Source: an uncultured Collinsella sp.
GTDB lineage: Bacteria; Actinomycetota; Coriobacteriia; Coriobacteriales; Coriobacteriaceae
Assembly (NCBI GenBank): GCA_900754275.1
Contig: CAAECF010000090.1
Coordinates: 1-20,926 of the forward strand
Direction of reading: 5' to 3'
Length of the DNA: 20,926 nt
Positions within the stretch are counted from its first letter, which is position 1; each line of letters opens with the position of its first letter. The notes beneath the pieces were generated by a model. It had not been told where the DNA came from, did not search any database, and saw only the letters and a list, made by a program, of their open reading frames with translations. Below, piece after piece: positions 7,192 through 14,775 of this stretch. Both the position numbers and the translations under genes were made by a program.

Positions 7192-8592
7192 ATGGCTCAG
7201 TATCAGCTGCCCCGTGACTTCTTCTTTGGCGCTGCTATGTCCGGCCCACAGACTGAGGGTCAGTGGAACCAGGGCGGCAAGCTCGAGAACCTGTGGGACA
7301 CCTGGTCCATCCAGGATCTGGGTTCGTTCTACAACTGCGTTGGCTCTTATGCCGGCAATGACTTTATGGCCAAGTACCAGGAAGACTTTCGCATTTTGAA
7401 GGACTTGGGCCTGAATACCTATCGCACTTCCATCCAGTGGAGCCGTCTGCTCGATGCCGACGGCAACCTCAACGAGGAGGGTGCTGCGTGGTATCACGAG
7501 CTGTTCCGCGCCTCTCGCGAGGCCGGCCTGGAGCCGTTTGTCAACTTGTACCACTTTGACATGCCCACCTACCTTTTTAACCGTGGCGGCTGGGAGAGCC
7601 GCGAGGTCGTTGAGGCTTACGCGCATTACGCCGACGTCGCCTTCCACGAGTTTGGCCAGGAGATTAAGTACTGGTTCACCTTTAACGAGCCCATCGTCGA
7701 GCCCGAGCAGCGCTATCAGGAGGGCGTGTGGTTCCCGCAACTCCACGACTTTAGCCGCGCTCGCACCGTGCAGTATCACATCTCGCTGGCACATGCGCTG
7801 GCCGTGGCCAACTATCGTCGCGCCTATGACGAGGGCGCTATTCGCGCCGATGCCAAGATCGGCATGATCAACTGCTTTACCCCGGTCTATACCAAGGAGA
7901 ACCCCAGCGAGGCAGACCTCGAGGCCGTGCGTATGACCAGCGGTATCAACAATCGCTGGTGGCTCGACCTCATTACCAAGGGTGAGCTTCCTGCTGACGT
8001 GCTCGACAGCCTGGCCGAGGGCGGCGTTAAGCTCCCGTTCCGTGCCGGCGATCAAGAGATTCTCAAGCAGGGTGTTGTCGACTGGCTCGGCTGCAACTAC
8101 TACCACCCCACGCGTGTTCAGGCTCCGGCGAGCAAGGTCGACCAGTACGGTCTGCCGCACTTTGCCGACGAGTACGTGTGGCCCGACGCCGTTATGAACG
8201 AGAGCCGCGGCTGGGAGATCTACCCGCAGGGCCTCTACGACTTTGGCATGAACTGCGCTAAGAACTACCCCGATCTTGAGTGGTTCGTTTCCGAGAACGG
8301 CATCGGCATCATGGACGAATACAAGAACCGTGACGCCGAAGGAACCATCCAGGATGACTACCGCGTCGACTTTGTACGTCAGCACCTGGAGTGGGTGGCC
8401 AAGGCAATTGCCGAGGGCGCCAAGTGCCGCGGATACCATTACTGGGCCGTCATCGATAACTGGTCTTGGGCTAATGCCTTTAAGAATCGTTACGGCTTTG
8501 TCGAGGTCGATCTGATGGATGGCTATAAGCGCCGCCTTAAGAAGTCGGCAGCCTGGCTCAAACAGGTCGCCACGACCCACGTGGTTGATTAG
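7192..8592 (+). CDS. GH1 family 6-phospho-beta-glucosidase
   Basis: This 466-residue enzyme hydrolyses phosphorylated beta-glucosides such as cellobiose 6-phosphate in the cytosol. It is a GH1 TIM barrel. The N-terminal FFFGAAMSGPQTEG and the SIQWSR strand are typical. The acid/base glutamate is E166 in TFNEP and the nucleophile is E368 in SENG. Near the end WSWANAFKNRYGF matches the phosphate pocket of 6-phospho enzymes, with S425 and Y434 kept, but the usual Lys before Arg-Tyr is N432, with K431 beside it. The start ATG at 7192 has GAGGA 5 nt upstream; a much longer in-frame extension runs through the AT-rich promoter region and is discarded. It is first in an operon with the matching PTS IIC, IIB and IIA genes, which supports a phosphorylated substrate. 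Confidence 0.92.
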   Translation: MAQYQLPRDFFFGAAMSGPQTEGQWNQGGKLENLWDTWSIQDLGSFYNCVGSYAGNDFMAKYQEDFRILKDLGLNTYRTSIQWSRLLDADGNLNEEGAAWYHELFRASREAGLEPFVNLYHFDMPTYLFNRGGWESREVVEAYAHYADVAFHEFGQEIKYWFTFNEPIVEPEQRYQEGVWFPQLHDFSRARTVQYHISLAHALAVANYRRAYDEGAIRADAKIGMINCFTPVYTKENPSEADLEAVRMTSGINNRWWLDLITKGELPADVLDSLAEGGVKLPFRAGDQEILKQGVVDWLGCNYYHPTRVQAPASKVDQYGLPHFADEYVWPDAVMNESRGWEIYPQGLYDFGMNCAKNYPDLEWFVSENGIGIMDEYKNRDAEGTIQDDYRVDFVRQHLEWVAKAIAEGAKCRGYHYWAVIDNWSWANAFKNRYGFVEVDLMDGYKRRLKKSAAWLKQVATTHVVD

Positions 8593-8597
8593 CGACC

Positions 8598-8630
8598 GGG
8601 CGAACGCCCAGACCGCGCGCCGCCGCGCGC
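8598..8630 (+). repeat. Two small hairpins between GH1 and PTS IIC genes
   Basis: GGGCG-AA-CGCCC (8598-8609) and GCGCGC-CGCC-GCGCGC (8615-8630) follow the glycosidase stop codon directly. No T-run follows, so read-through is expected. They may protect or tune the segments of a polycistronic message. Confidence 0.4.
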
Positions 8631-8712
8631 AACACATGGCACATCTGGTGGCAGAGGGCGACAGACCACCGTGCGCATAGGAAAAGGCCGGATTTGAAAG
8701 TTAGGAGCAATC

Positions 8713-10056
8713 ATGGCCAGTGACAACGGAAAGAGCTTCCTCGACAAGTTTGCCGAGGTCTCTGCGAAGGTGGGAAACCAGGTTCACCTGCGTTCCCTGC
8801 GTGACGCCTTCGCGACCATCACGCCGCTCTATATCCTTGCGGGTATCGCGGTTCTTATTAACAACGTCGTGTTCCCTCTGTTCCCGCTCGATGCGGCGGG
8901 CCTTGCCAACCTTCAGACGTGGGGTTCGGCAATTACGCTGGGCACCCTCAACGTCTCTGCCATTATCTTGGCCGGATTGATTGGCTACAGCCTCGCTAAG
9001 AACAAGCGTTTCGATAACCCGCTCGCTTGCGTGGTCGTCGCTATCTCTGCTTTCGTCATCATGATGCCGCAGCAGATCACCGCCTCGCTTGCCGCCACGA
9101 GCCCGCTGCTCACCGACAAGATCACCTCCGCCGAGGTCACGGGCGCCCTTTCGACTGCCAACACCGGCACCAACGGTCTGTTCTCGGCTATTATCATCGC
9201 CCTGCTTTCCGTCTCGCTCTTCATCAAGATTTCTGGCGTCGAGAAGCTCAAGGTTAAGCTGGGCGAGGGCGTGCCTCCCGCGGTCTCCAACTCCTTCAAC
9301 GTCATGATCCCGATGCTGCTCAACCTCGCAATCTTCGCTCTTGCCGCAGCCCTGCTCGCCGTGTGCGCCGGCACCGATCTGTGCGCCATCATCTCCACGT
9401 GCATCTCCAACCCGCTCAAGAACATCATGAACGCCGGTCCGTGGGCTGTTATCCTCATCTACACCCTTGCTAACCTGCTGTTCTGCGTCGGTATTCACCA
9501 GTCCACCATCTCTGGCGCTACCGTCGAGCCGATCCTGACCATGCTCATCGTCGACAACATGGCTACCTTCGCCGCCGGTGGCACCATCCAGCCCGATCAC
9601 TACATGAACATGCAGATCGTTAACAGCTTCGCCCTCATCGGCGGCTCGGGCTGCACCCTCATGCTTCTGCTCGACACGCTCCTGTTCTCCAAGAACAAGG
9701 CTTCCGAGACCGTTTCCAAGATGGCTATCCTGCCTGGTCTGTTCAACATCAACGAGCCGGTTATCTACGGTTACCCCATCGTGTACAACCTGCCGCTCAT
9801 GATTCCGTTTGTCCTCCTCCCCGATCTGTTCATCGGCATCACCTATGGCCTTACCTGCGCAGGCATCATCAGCCCCTGCATCGCCCAGGTGCCCTGGACC
9901 ATGCCTCCCGTCATCAATGCCCTGCTCGCTACGGGCTTTGACTGGCGCGCCGGCGTGTGGCAGGCTCTCGAGATTGTCATTGGCATGGCCGTCTACCTGC
10001 CCTTTATGAAGATTTCCGAAAAGGCAATCGCCAAGCAGGAGGCTCTCGCCGAGTAG
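8713..10056 (+). CDS. PTS lactose/cellobiose-family permease IIC
   Basis: This 447-residue membrane permease carries a beta-glucoside or diglucoside across the membrane while IIB phosphorylates it. It has about ten hydrophobic segments. Family hallmarks are the cytosolic N-terminal stretch HLRSLRDAFATITPLYILAG, the GIHQS histidine H262 and the substrate-site loop FNINEPVIYGYPIVYN with E348. The length is usual for the CelB/LicC group. The ATG has AGGAG with 5-nt spacing. It lies 120 nt after the glycosidase gene and 159 nt before IIB, within one apparent transcript. The exact sugar (cellobiose, chitobiose or an aryl glucoside) cannot be told; pairing with a GH1 6-phosphoglucosidase favours cellobiose or similar beta-glucosides. 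Confidence 0.93.
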   Translation: MASDNGKSFLDKFAEVSAKVGNQVHLRSLRDAFATITPLYILAGIAVLINNVVFPLFPLDAAGLANLQTWGSAITLGTLNVSAIILAGLIGYSLAKNKRFDNPLACVVVAISAFVIMMPQQITASLAATSPLLTDKITSAEVTGALSTANTGTNGLFSAIIIALLSVSLFIKISGVEKLKVKLGEGVPPAVSNSFNVMIPMLLNLAIFALAAALLAVCAGTDLCAIISTCISNPLKNIMNAGPWAVILIYTLANLLFCVGIHQSTISGATVEPILTMLIVDNMATFAAGGTIQPDHYMNMQIVNSFALIGGSGCTLMLLLDTLLFSKNKASETVSKMAILPGLFNINEPVIYGYPIVYNLPLMIPFVLLPDLFIGITYGLTCAGIISPCIAQVPWTMPPVINALLATGFDWRAGVWQALEIVIGMAVYLPFMKISEKAIAKQEALAE

Positions 10057-10085
10057 AACGCCTAACGTTCGTCCCTTTCACCTTT

Positions 10086-10116
10086 GCGGGCACCGGTACG
10101 CGGTGCCGGTGCTCGC
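10086..10116 (+). repeat. Intercistronic hairpin between IIC and IIB
   Basis: The arms GCGGGCACCGG (10086-10096) and CCGGTGCTCGC (10106-10116) pair over 11 positions, one of them G-U, with a 9-nt loop. No T-run follows. The position between a membrane component and its more abundant soluble partners suggests a message-stability or partial-stop element that adjusts stoichiometry. Confidence 0.5.
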
Positions 10117-10215
10117 GGCTCTCCTCCTGCGTAAAGATGCAGGGGGTGGGTACAGTAGCCGCAAGGAATAAAACCAGTTGTCGTCTGCGCGCCGCGCAGT
10201 AATAAGGAGGAAACC

Positions 10216-10518
10216 ATGAAGAAGATCATGCTTTGCTGCAATGCCGGCATGTCCACGAGCCTGCTGGTCCAGAAGATGCAGTCCGAGGTCGCGAGCCGCG
10301 GTCTGGACATCGAGGTCGAGGCTCGTCCCATGAACGAGGCCCACGATCACCTGGACGAGTGCGATATCTTGCTGCTCGGCCCGCAGATTGGCTACACCAA
10401 GGGCGATTTTGAGAAGGAGGCCGCCGGCCGTTTCCCTGTCGAGGTCATCAACATGGTCGATTACGGCCGCATGAACGCCGCCGGCATCATCGACCACTGC
10501 GTCAGCGTGATGGGCTAG
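10216..10518 (+). CDS. PTS lactose/cellobiose-family enzyme IIB
   Basis: This 100-residue cytosolic protein accepts phosphate on a cysteine from IIA and passes it to the sugar bound by IIC. The phospho-cysteine loop is CCNAGMSTSLL, in which C8 is the active residue, held in the CxxGxSTS pattern of the family. The later motif LLLGPQIGY is also standard. AAGGAGG lies 5 nt before the ATG, a very strong ribosome site. Length is typical. Gene order IIC-IIB-IIA in one direction, with IIA starting 9 nt downstream, supports one operon. Confidence 0.95.
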   Translation: MKKIMLCCNAGMSTSLLVQKMQSEVASRGLDIEVEARPMNEAHDHLDECDILLLGPQIGYTKGDFEKEAAGRFPVEVINMVDYGRMNAAGIIDHCVSVMG

Positions 10519-10527
10519 GTGCAGCGC

Positions 10528-10860
10528 ATGGAGGATATGAACGAGCTGCAGATGACCTGCTTTGAGATCATCAGCTACGTCGGTACCGCCAAGAGCATGT
10601 ACATCAATGCCGTGCAAAAGGCCAAGGAGGGCGATTTTGACGCCGCCGAGGAGCTTATCAAGCAGGGCGACGAGGCCTATAACGGTGGCCACGATGTTCA
10701 CATGGGGCTTCTGAAGAAGGAGGCCAACGGCGAGCGTAACGGTGAGGCTCCGTTGATTCTGCTGCATGCCGAGGACCAGATGGCCGGTACCGAGACCATG
10801 CGCGTCATGGCGACGGAGCTCATCGAGATCCACAAGCAGCTGCAGGCACTTCAGGCCTAG
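10528..10860 (+). CDS. PTS lactose/cellobiose-family enzyme IIA
   Basis: This 110-residue helical protein takes phosphate from HPr on a histidine and hands it to IIB. The active H80 is in LILLHAEDQM, with D83 matching the family's metal-binding aspartate. The early GTAKSMYINAVQKAKEGDFDAA matches the usual first helices. Start choice is uncertain: GTG at 10519 directly follows the IIB stop, ATG at 10528 has AGG 8 nt upstream, and ATG at 10537 has GGAGG only 2 nt away. The 10528 start is preferred. It is the last gene of the operon and is followed by a strong terminator. Confidence 0.92.
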   Translation: MEDMNELQMTCFEIISYVGTAKSMYINAVQKAKEGDFDAAEELIKQGDEAYNGGHDVHMGLLKKEANGERNGEAPLILLHAEDQMAGTETMRVMATELIEIHKQLQALQA

Positions 10861-10917
10861 TCGGCGTTATCGCCGCGATGGACCGTGCGGTCCAACAGAC
10901 AACACAGTTCCTTTGAC

Positions 10918-10956
10918 GGGCGCCGGGAGTCTCCGCCTCCCGGCGCCTTTATATTT
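10918..10956 (+). terminator. Intrinsic terminator of the beta-glucoside PTS operon
   Basis: The arms GGCGCCGGGAG (10919-10929) and CTCCCGGCGCC (10937-10947) form an 11-bp perfect stem with a 7-nt loop, followed by TTTATATTT. Two smaller hairpins precede it (CGGCG-TTAT-CGCCG at 10862-10875 and GGACCG-TG-CGGTCC near 10880). Confidence 0.9.
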
Positions 10957-11006
10957 GGGGAAGGTCTTGCGCGATCTATTGAGTGACCATTCGCGCTTCC
11001 CCAGAT

Positions 11007-11048
11007 AAAACCTGCCAAAACAAACCTGCCCCTTTTTGGCAGGTTTTT
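11007..11048. terminator. Second terminator-like hairpin before the ROK kinase gene
   Basis: The arms AAAACCTGCCAAAA (11007-11020) and TTTTGGCAGGTTTT (11034-11047) are perfect complements with a 13-nt loop and end in a T-tract. It can act on both strands. It lies 54 nt before the ROK start, so it is either a back-up terminator for the PTS operon or a leader attenuator of the kinase gene. Confidence 0.75.
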
Positions 11049-11101
11049 GCCTTGGGAGCGGTACCATACAGGCAATGTTTAAACGAGAAAGGCGGGCTCC
11101 C

Positions 11102-12055
11102 ATGGAACCTAAGCAGTATTACATCGGCATCGACGTCGGCGGCACTTCGGTTAAGGAGGGTCTGTTCGACGAGGACGGTAACCTGCTGGCCAAGGCCAGC
11201 GTGCCCACGCCGCCTATCGTTGACGCCGCGGGCTTTGCCGCGGTGACCGAGGCTATCGACCAGGTGGTCGCCAAGGCCCAGATTCCGCGCGCCTTTGTGG
11301 CGGGTATTGGCCTGGCCGTTCCGTGCCCCATCCCGGCATCGGGCGATGCCAAGGTCAAGGCCAACATTGCCATTAACCTGCCCGAGCTAAGAGTCGCCAT
11401 TCAGGAGCACTGCCCCGACGCGGTCGTTAAGTACGAGAACGATGCCAACGCCGCTGCCATGGGCGAGGCCTGGCTCGGCTCCGCCAAGGGCGTGCAAAAC
11501 GTGGTGATGGTCACCATCGGTACCGGCGTGGGCGGCGGCGTTATCGTTAATGGCGACGTGGTGTCGGGCGTTGTAGGCGCCGGCGGCGAGATTGGCCACA
11601 TGTGCCTGAACCCCGAAGAGGAGCGCACCTGCGGCTGCGGCGGACATGGCCACCTGGAGCAGTATTCCAGCGCCACCGGCGTGGTGAGCAACTACCTTGC
11701 CGAGTGCAAAAAGGCCGGCGTCGAGCCCATCGAGCTCACTGGGCCTTCTGATTCCAAGGACGTGTTCCAGGCCTGCCGCGAGGGCGACAAGCTCGCGCTG
11801 GCCGCGGCCGATACCATGGCCGACTATCTCGGCCGCGCACTGGCGCTTATCGCCAACGTGGTTGATCCCGAGATGTTCCTCATCGGCGGCGGCGCCTCCG
11901 CCTCGGCCGATGTCTACCTCGACAAGGTCCGCGAGCACTTTAAGCAGTACGCGCTTTCCGCCTCGCGCGAGACGCCCATTAAGGTCGCTTCGCTCGAAAA
12001 CGACGCCGGCATCATCGGTGCCGCCTACGTAGCCCTGCGCGCCGCCGGCAAATAG
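11102..12055 (+). CDS. ROK-family sugar kinase, probable glucokinase
   Basis: This 318-residue kinase would phosphorylate glucose (or a related hexose) with ATP in the cytosol. The ATP-site motif DVGGT is at residues 11-15, catalytic D114 lies in ENDANAAA, and the GEIGH pair E163/H166 contacts the sugar. The zinc loop reads CGCGGHGHLE: C177 and C179 are kept, but the usual third cysteine is H184, a possible ligand change. An in-frame extension back to 11036 runs through the terminator hairpin and is discarded; the ATG at 11102 has AAGG about 9 nt upstream. Placed after a 6-phospho-beta-glucosidase operon, it fits rescue of the unphosphorylated glucose released from diglucosides. N-acetyl sugars or fructose cannot be excluded. 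Confidence 0.85.
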   Translation: MEPKQYYIGIDVGGTSVKEGLFDEDGNLLAKASVPTPPIVDAAGFAAVTEAIDQVVAKAQIPRAFVAGIGLAVPCPIPASGDAKVKANIAINLPELRVAIQEHCPDAVVKYENDANAAAMGEAWLGSAKGVQNVVMVTIGTGVGGGVIVNGDVVSGVVGAGGEIGHMCLNPEEERTCGCGGHGHLEQYSSATGVVSNYLAECKKAGVEPIELTGPSDSKDVFQACREGDKLALAAADTMADYLGRALALIANVVDPEMFLIGGGASASADVYLDKVREHFKQYALSASRETPIKVASLENDAGIIGAAYVALRAAGK

Positions 12056-12107
12056 TTGGTGCAAGGGGGACAGGTTACTTTGCACCAACATGGTGCAAAA
12101 GGGACAG
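12056..12107. repeat. GGTGCAA/GGGACAG repeat with hairpin, REP-like
   Basis: Directly after the kinase stop codon, TTGGTGCAA (12056-12064) and TTGCACCAA (12080-12088) form a 9-bp perfect stem around a GGGGACAGG core. An imperfect direct copy of the left part, TGGTGCAAAAGGGACAG, follows at 12091-12107. Repeated GGGGACAG palindromes of this kind resemble REP sequences mobilised by TnpA-REP (RAYT) proteins in other bacteria; assignment here is by resemblance only. Confidence 0.55.
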
Positions 12108-12223
12108 CCTTGGCCCCCGTGCCTGCGCCCCAAAATATGCCGTGGCCCTTCCGTCTGCGAAGGCTCGGCGCCAGCGTGCTACCATAGCTACGTCCAAGTA
12201 CACATATCAAGTGGAGGAAATCC

Positions 12224-13147
12224 ATGGCAAACGTTCTTGTCTTTGGTCACCAGAACCCCGATAACGACGCCATTATGAGCGCCGTCGTCCTGTCCCAGCT
12301 GCTTAACCAGGTTGAGTATGCTGGCAACACCTACGAGGCTTGCGCTCTGGGCCAGCTTCCGGCCGAGTCCGCCAAGCTGCTCGCCGATGCCGGCATTGCC
12401 GAGCCCCGCGTGATCGAGTCCGTCGAGGCCGGTCAGCTCGTCGTCCTCACCGACCACAACGAGTCCGCCCAGTCCGTCGCCGGTCTTAAGGATGCCACGG
12501 TCTTTGGTGTCGTCGATCATCACCGCATCGGCGACTTCGAGACCGCCGGCCCGCTGCACTACATCTGCCTGCCCTGGGGCTCCAGCTGCACCATCGTCAC
12601 CAAGCTCGCCGACGTGCTCGGCGTTGAGCTTTCCGACGTCCAGGCCAAGCTGCTGCTCTCGGCCATGATGACCGATACGCTCATGCTCAAGAGCCCCACC
12701 ACCACCGATGTCGACCGCGCCGTCGCCGCCAAGCTCGGCGAGCAGGTGGGCGTCGACCCGGTCAAGTTTGGCATGGAGGTCTTCCTTACCCGTCCGTCCG
12801 GCTCCTTCACCGCAGCCGAGATGGTCGGCAACGACATCAAGATGTTCGAGCCCGCCGGCAAGAAGCTGCTCATCGGCCAGTACGAGACTGTCGACAAGAG
12901 CCGCGCGCTCGGCATGATCGACGAGATCCGCGAGGCCATGCGCGCCTACGCCGCCGAGAAGGGTGCCGACGGCATCGTCCTGTGCATCACCGACATCATG
13001 GAGGAGGGCTCGCAGGTCCTGCTCGAGGGCGAGACCGAGGCTGCTCAGAAGGGCCTGGGCATTGCCGACGAGCACGACGGCGTCTGGATGCCGGGTGTCC
13101 TCTCCCGTAAGAAGCAGGTCGCTGCCCCCATCATGGCCGCCTGCTAG
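12224..13147 (+). CDS. ppaC: Manganese-dependent inorganic pyrophosphatase (family II)
   Basis: This 307-residue enzyme splits pyrophosphate to phosphate in the cytosol, driving biosynthetic reactions forward. It belongs to the DHH family. Metal ligands are visible as H9, D13 and D15 in FGHQNPDNDAI, D77 in TDHNE, the DHH triad D98-H99-H100 and D151 in MMTDTLMLKSPT. The C-terminal domain ends with SRKKQVAAPI, which carries the substrate-binding Arg-Lys-Lys loop. Length matches the family (about 310). GGAGG lies 6 nt before the ATG. TACCAT at 12180-12185 is a possible -10 but has no good -35. It appears to be a single-gene unit closed by a strong terminator. Confidence 0.96.
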   Translation: MANVLVFGHQNPDNDAIMSAVVLSQLLNQVEYAGNTYEACALGQLPAESAKLLADAGIAEPRVIESVEAGQLVVLTDHNESAQSVAGLKDATVFGVVDHHRIGDFETAGPLHYICLPWGSSCTIVTKLADVLGVELSDVQAKLLLSAMMTDTLMLKSPTTTDVDRAVAAKLGEQVGVDPVKFGMEVFLTRPSGSFTAAEMVGNDIKMFEPAGKKLLIGQYETVDKSRALGMIDEIREAMRAYAAEKGADGIVLCITDIMEEGSQVLLEGETEAAQKGLGIADEHDGVWMPGVLSRKKQVAAPIMAAC

Positions 13148-13166
13148 GTTTAGTTGACCAAACGCC

Positions 13167-13208
13167 ACGACCGGATCGCGGACGCCCCGCGCTCCGGTCG
13201 TTTTTTTT
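13167..13208 (+). terminator. Intrinsic terminator after the pyrophosphatase gene
   Basis: The arms ACGACCGGA (13167-13175) and TCCGGTCGT (13193-13201) frame an inner CGCGG/CCGCG stem and are followed by eight T residues (13201-13208). Confidence 0.93.
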
Positions 13209-13347
13209 GTGCACGGCGCCGCATCGTCTCTTGGACAGGCGTGCCCGTGCCGTTGAGCAAATAATGTTCAACCTGTGGTTCCGCTTTTCGGCCGCGCCTG
13301 CGCGCTTGTCGTGCAGGGTAGGCTAGATGCAAGCGTAATACGTTAGA

Positions 13348-13383
13348 GCGCGGCGCCGCCACTTGGGCGGGCCGTGCTTTTTT
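13348..13383 (+). terminator. Terminator-type hairpin in the nhaA leader, possible attenuator
   Basis: GCGCGGC (13348-13354) pairs with GCCGTGC (13371-13377, one G-U), and CCGCC (13356-13360) pairs with GGCGG (13366-13370), with one bulged G and a 5-nt loop. Six T residues follow. The preceding gene already has its own terminator 140 nt upstream, so this hairpin can act only on a transcript that starts between 13209 and 13347. GCCGCGC at 13291-13297 could pair with the left arm as an antiterminator. Confidence 0.7.
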
Positions 13384-13386
13384 AAG

Positions 13387-13402
13387 ACGGGAGCCATCCC
13401 GT
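13387..13402 (+). promoter_or_regulatory. Hairpin touching the nhaA ribosome binding site
   Basis: ACGGGA-GCCA-TCCCGT forms a 6-bp perfect stem that ends one base before the AAAGGAG ribosome site (13404-13410) of nhaA. It may restrict or expose initiation. Confidence 0.5.
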
Positions 13403-13416
13403 GAAAGGAGCCGCCC

Positions 13417-14775
13417 ATGGCAGCAACTGAGCAGCTGTTCAACGTTCGTGAGCGCAAGCGCTTTGAGCGTCACGATATCTGGGAGCGCATCGCCGAGAAC
13501 GGCACGATTTCCGCCGCCGTCATGGTCTTCGCCGCCATCGCCGCCGTCATTTGCGCCAATACCGATGCCTACGAGGCCATCCATCACTTTTTGGAGACCC
13601 CGTTGTATGTGGGTCTGGGCAACCTTACGGCCGGTCTTACCGTTGAGCTTTTCGTCAACGACTTCCTCATGGCGATTTTCTTTTTGTTGGTGGGCATTGA
13701 GCTTAAGTACGAGATGACGGTCGGCGAGCTCAAAAATCCGCGTCAGGCCATGCTTCCCATGCTGGCGGCCGTGGGCGGCGTCGTCGTTCCCGCCTGCATC
13801 TACCTGATCTTTAACCATGCTGGCGCGCACAACGGCTGGGCCATCCCCATGGCAACCGATATTGCCTTCGCACTGGGCGTGCTGTCGCTTTTGGGCAATC
13901 GCGTGCCCAACGGCGTGCGCGTGTTCTTCTCGACGCTCGCCATCGCCGACGACCTCATCTCTATCGCCGCCATCGCCATCTTCTACGGTCAGAGCCCCAA
14001 TCCGTTTTGGTTGGGCGCCGCCGCGCTTGTGACCTGCGCGCTCGTGTGGCTCAACAAGACGCAGCATTACCGCCTTGCCCCGTATTCGGTACTGGGCCTG
14101 CTGTTGTGGTTCTGCATGTTCAAGAGCGGCGTACACGCCACGCTTGCCGGCGTCATCCTGGCCTTTACCATCCCGGCCAAGTGCGGCGTCAAGCTCGATA
14201 GCCTCACCGATTGGTTGGGCGAGTGCCTGCCGCTGCTCGATGACCGCTACGACGACGAGGCACACATCCTGGGCCAGCATGACTTTACCGTCTCGACCAC
14301 CAAGGTCGAGCGCGTCATGCACCGCGTGACCCCGCCGCTCATCCGCATGGAGCGTCTGATCTCCACGCCGGTCAACTTTGTGATCCTGCCGATCTTCGCG
14401 TTCGTCAACGCACAGGTTCGCCTGGTGGGCGTGGATATGAGCACACTGCTCACCGATCCGGTGACGCTCGGCGTGTACTTTGGCATGCTGCTGGGCAAGC
14501 CGATCGGCATCTTTGGTATGACGTTTGCCCTGGTTAAGCTTAAGGCCTGCGAGCTGCCGCACAATGTCAACTGGCACATGATTGCCGGCGTGGGCATTCT
14601 GGGCGGTATCGGCTTTACCATGTCGATTCTCATCAGCGGCCTTGCCTTCCCGACGGCCCAGTTTGAGGTTCTTGCAGCCAAGGCCGCTATTCTCGCCGGT
14701 TCGGTCACCGCAGCCGTGCTCGGCATGATCTACATGAGCGTGGTCTGCAAGCATCCCTCGCCCAAAGACGAGTAA
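13417..14775 (+). CDS. nhaA: Na+/H+ antiporter NhaA
   Basis: This 452-residue inner-membrane protein exchanges internal Na+ (or Li+) for external protons. NhaA signatures are FFLLVGIELKYEM near residue 90, PMATDIAFALGVLSLLG at 144-160 (with T147 and D148) and the ion-binding pair D178-D179 in AIADDLISI. The glycine-rich GGIGFTMSILISGLAF lies near the end. It is about 60 residues longer than the E. coli protein, because of a charged N-terminus and a hydrophilic insert of about 50 residues rich in Asp and His after PAKCGVKLDSL, a feature also seen in longer Gram-positive members. AAAGGAG is 6 nt before the ATG. A terminator-like hairpin and an RBS hairpin in the leader suggest regulated expression. 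It stands alone, without an nhaR-like gene nearby. Confidence 0.95.
   Translation: MAATEQLFNVRERKRFERHDIWERIAENGTISAAVMVFAAIAAVICANTDAYEAIHHFLETPLYVGLGNLTAGLTVELFVNDFLMAIFFLLVGIELKYEMTVGELKNPRQAMLPMLAAVGGVVVPACIYLIFNHAGAHNGWAIPMATDIAFALGVLSLLGNRVPNGVRVFFSTLAIADDLISIAAIAIFYGQSPNPFWLGAAALVTCALVWLNKTQHYRLAPYSVLGLLLWFCMFKSGVHATLAGVILAFTIPAKCGVKLDSLTDWLGECLPLLDDRYDDEAHILGQHDFTVSTTKVERVMHRVTPPLIRMERLISTPVNFVILPIFAFVNAQVRLVGVDMSTLLTDPVTLGVYFGMLLGKPIGIFGMTFALVKLKACELPHNVNWHMIAGVGILGGIGFTMSILISGLAFPTAQFEVLAAKAAILAGSVTAAVLGMIYMSVVCKHPSPKDE

Noticed and set aside
7168..8637. 489-codon minus-strand open frame opposite the GH1 gene
   Set aside because: Same antisense artefact; the plus strand carries a full set of GH1 motifs.
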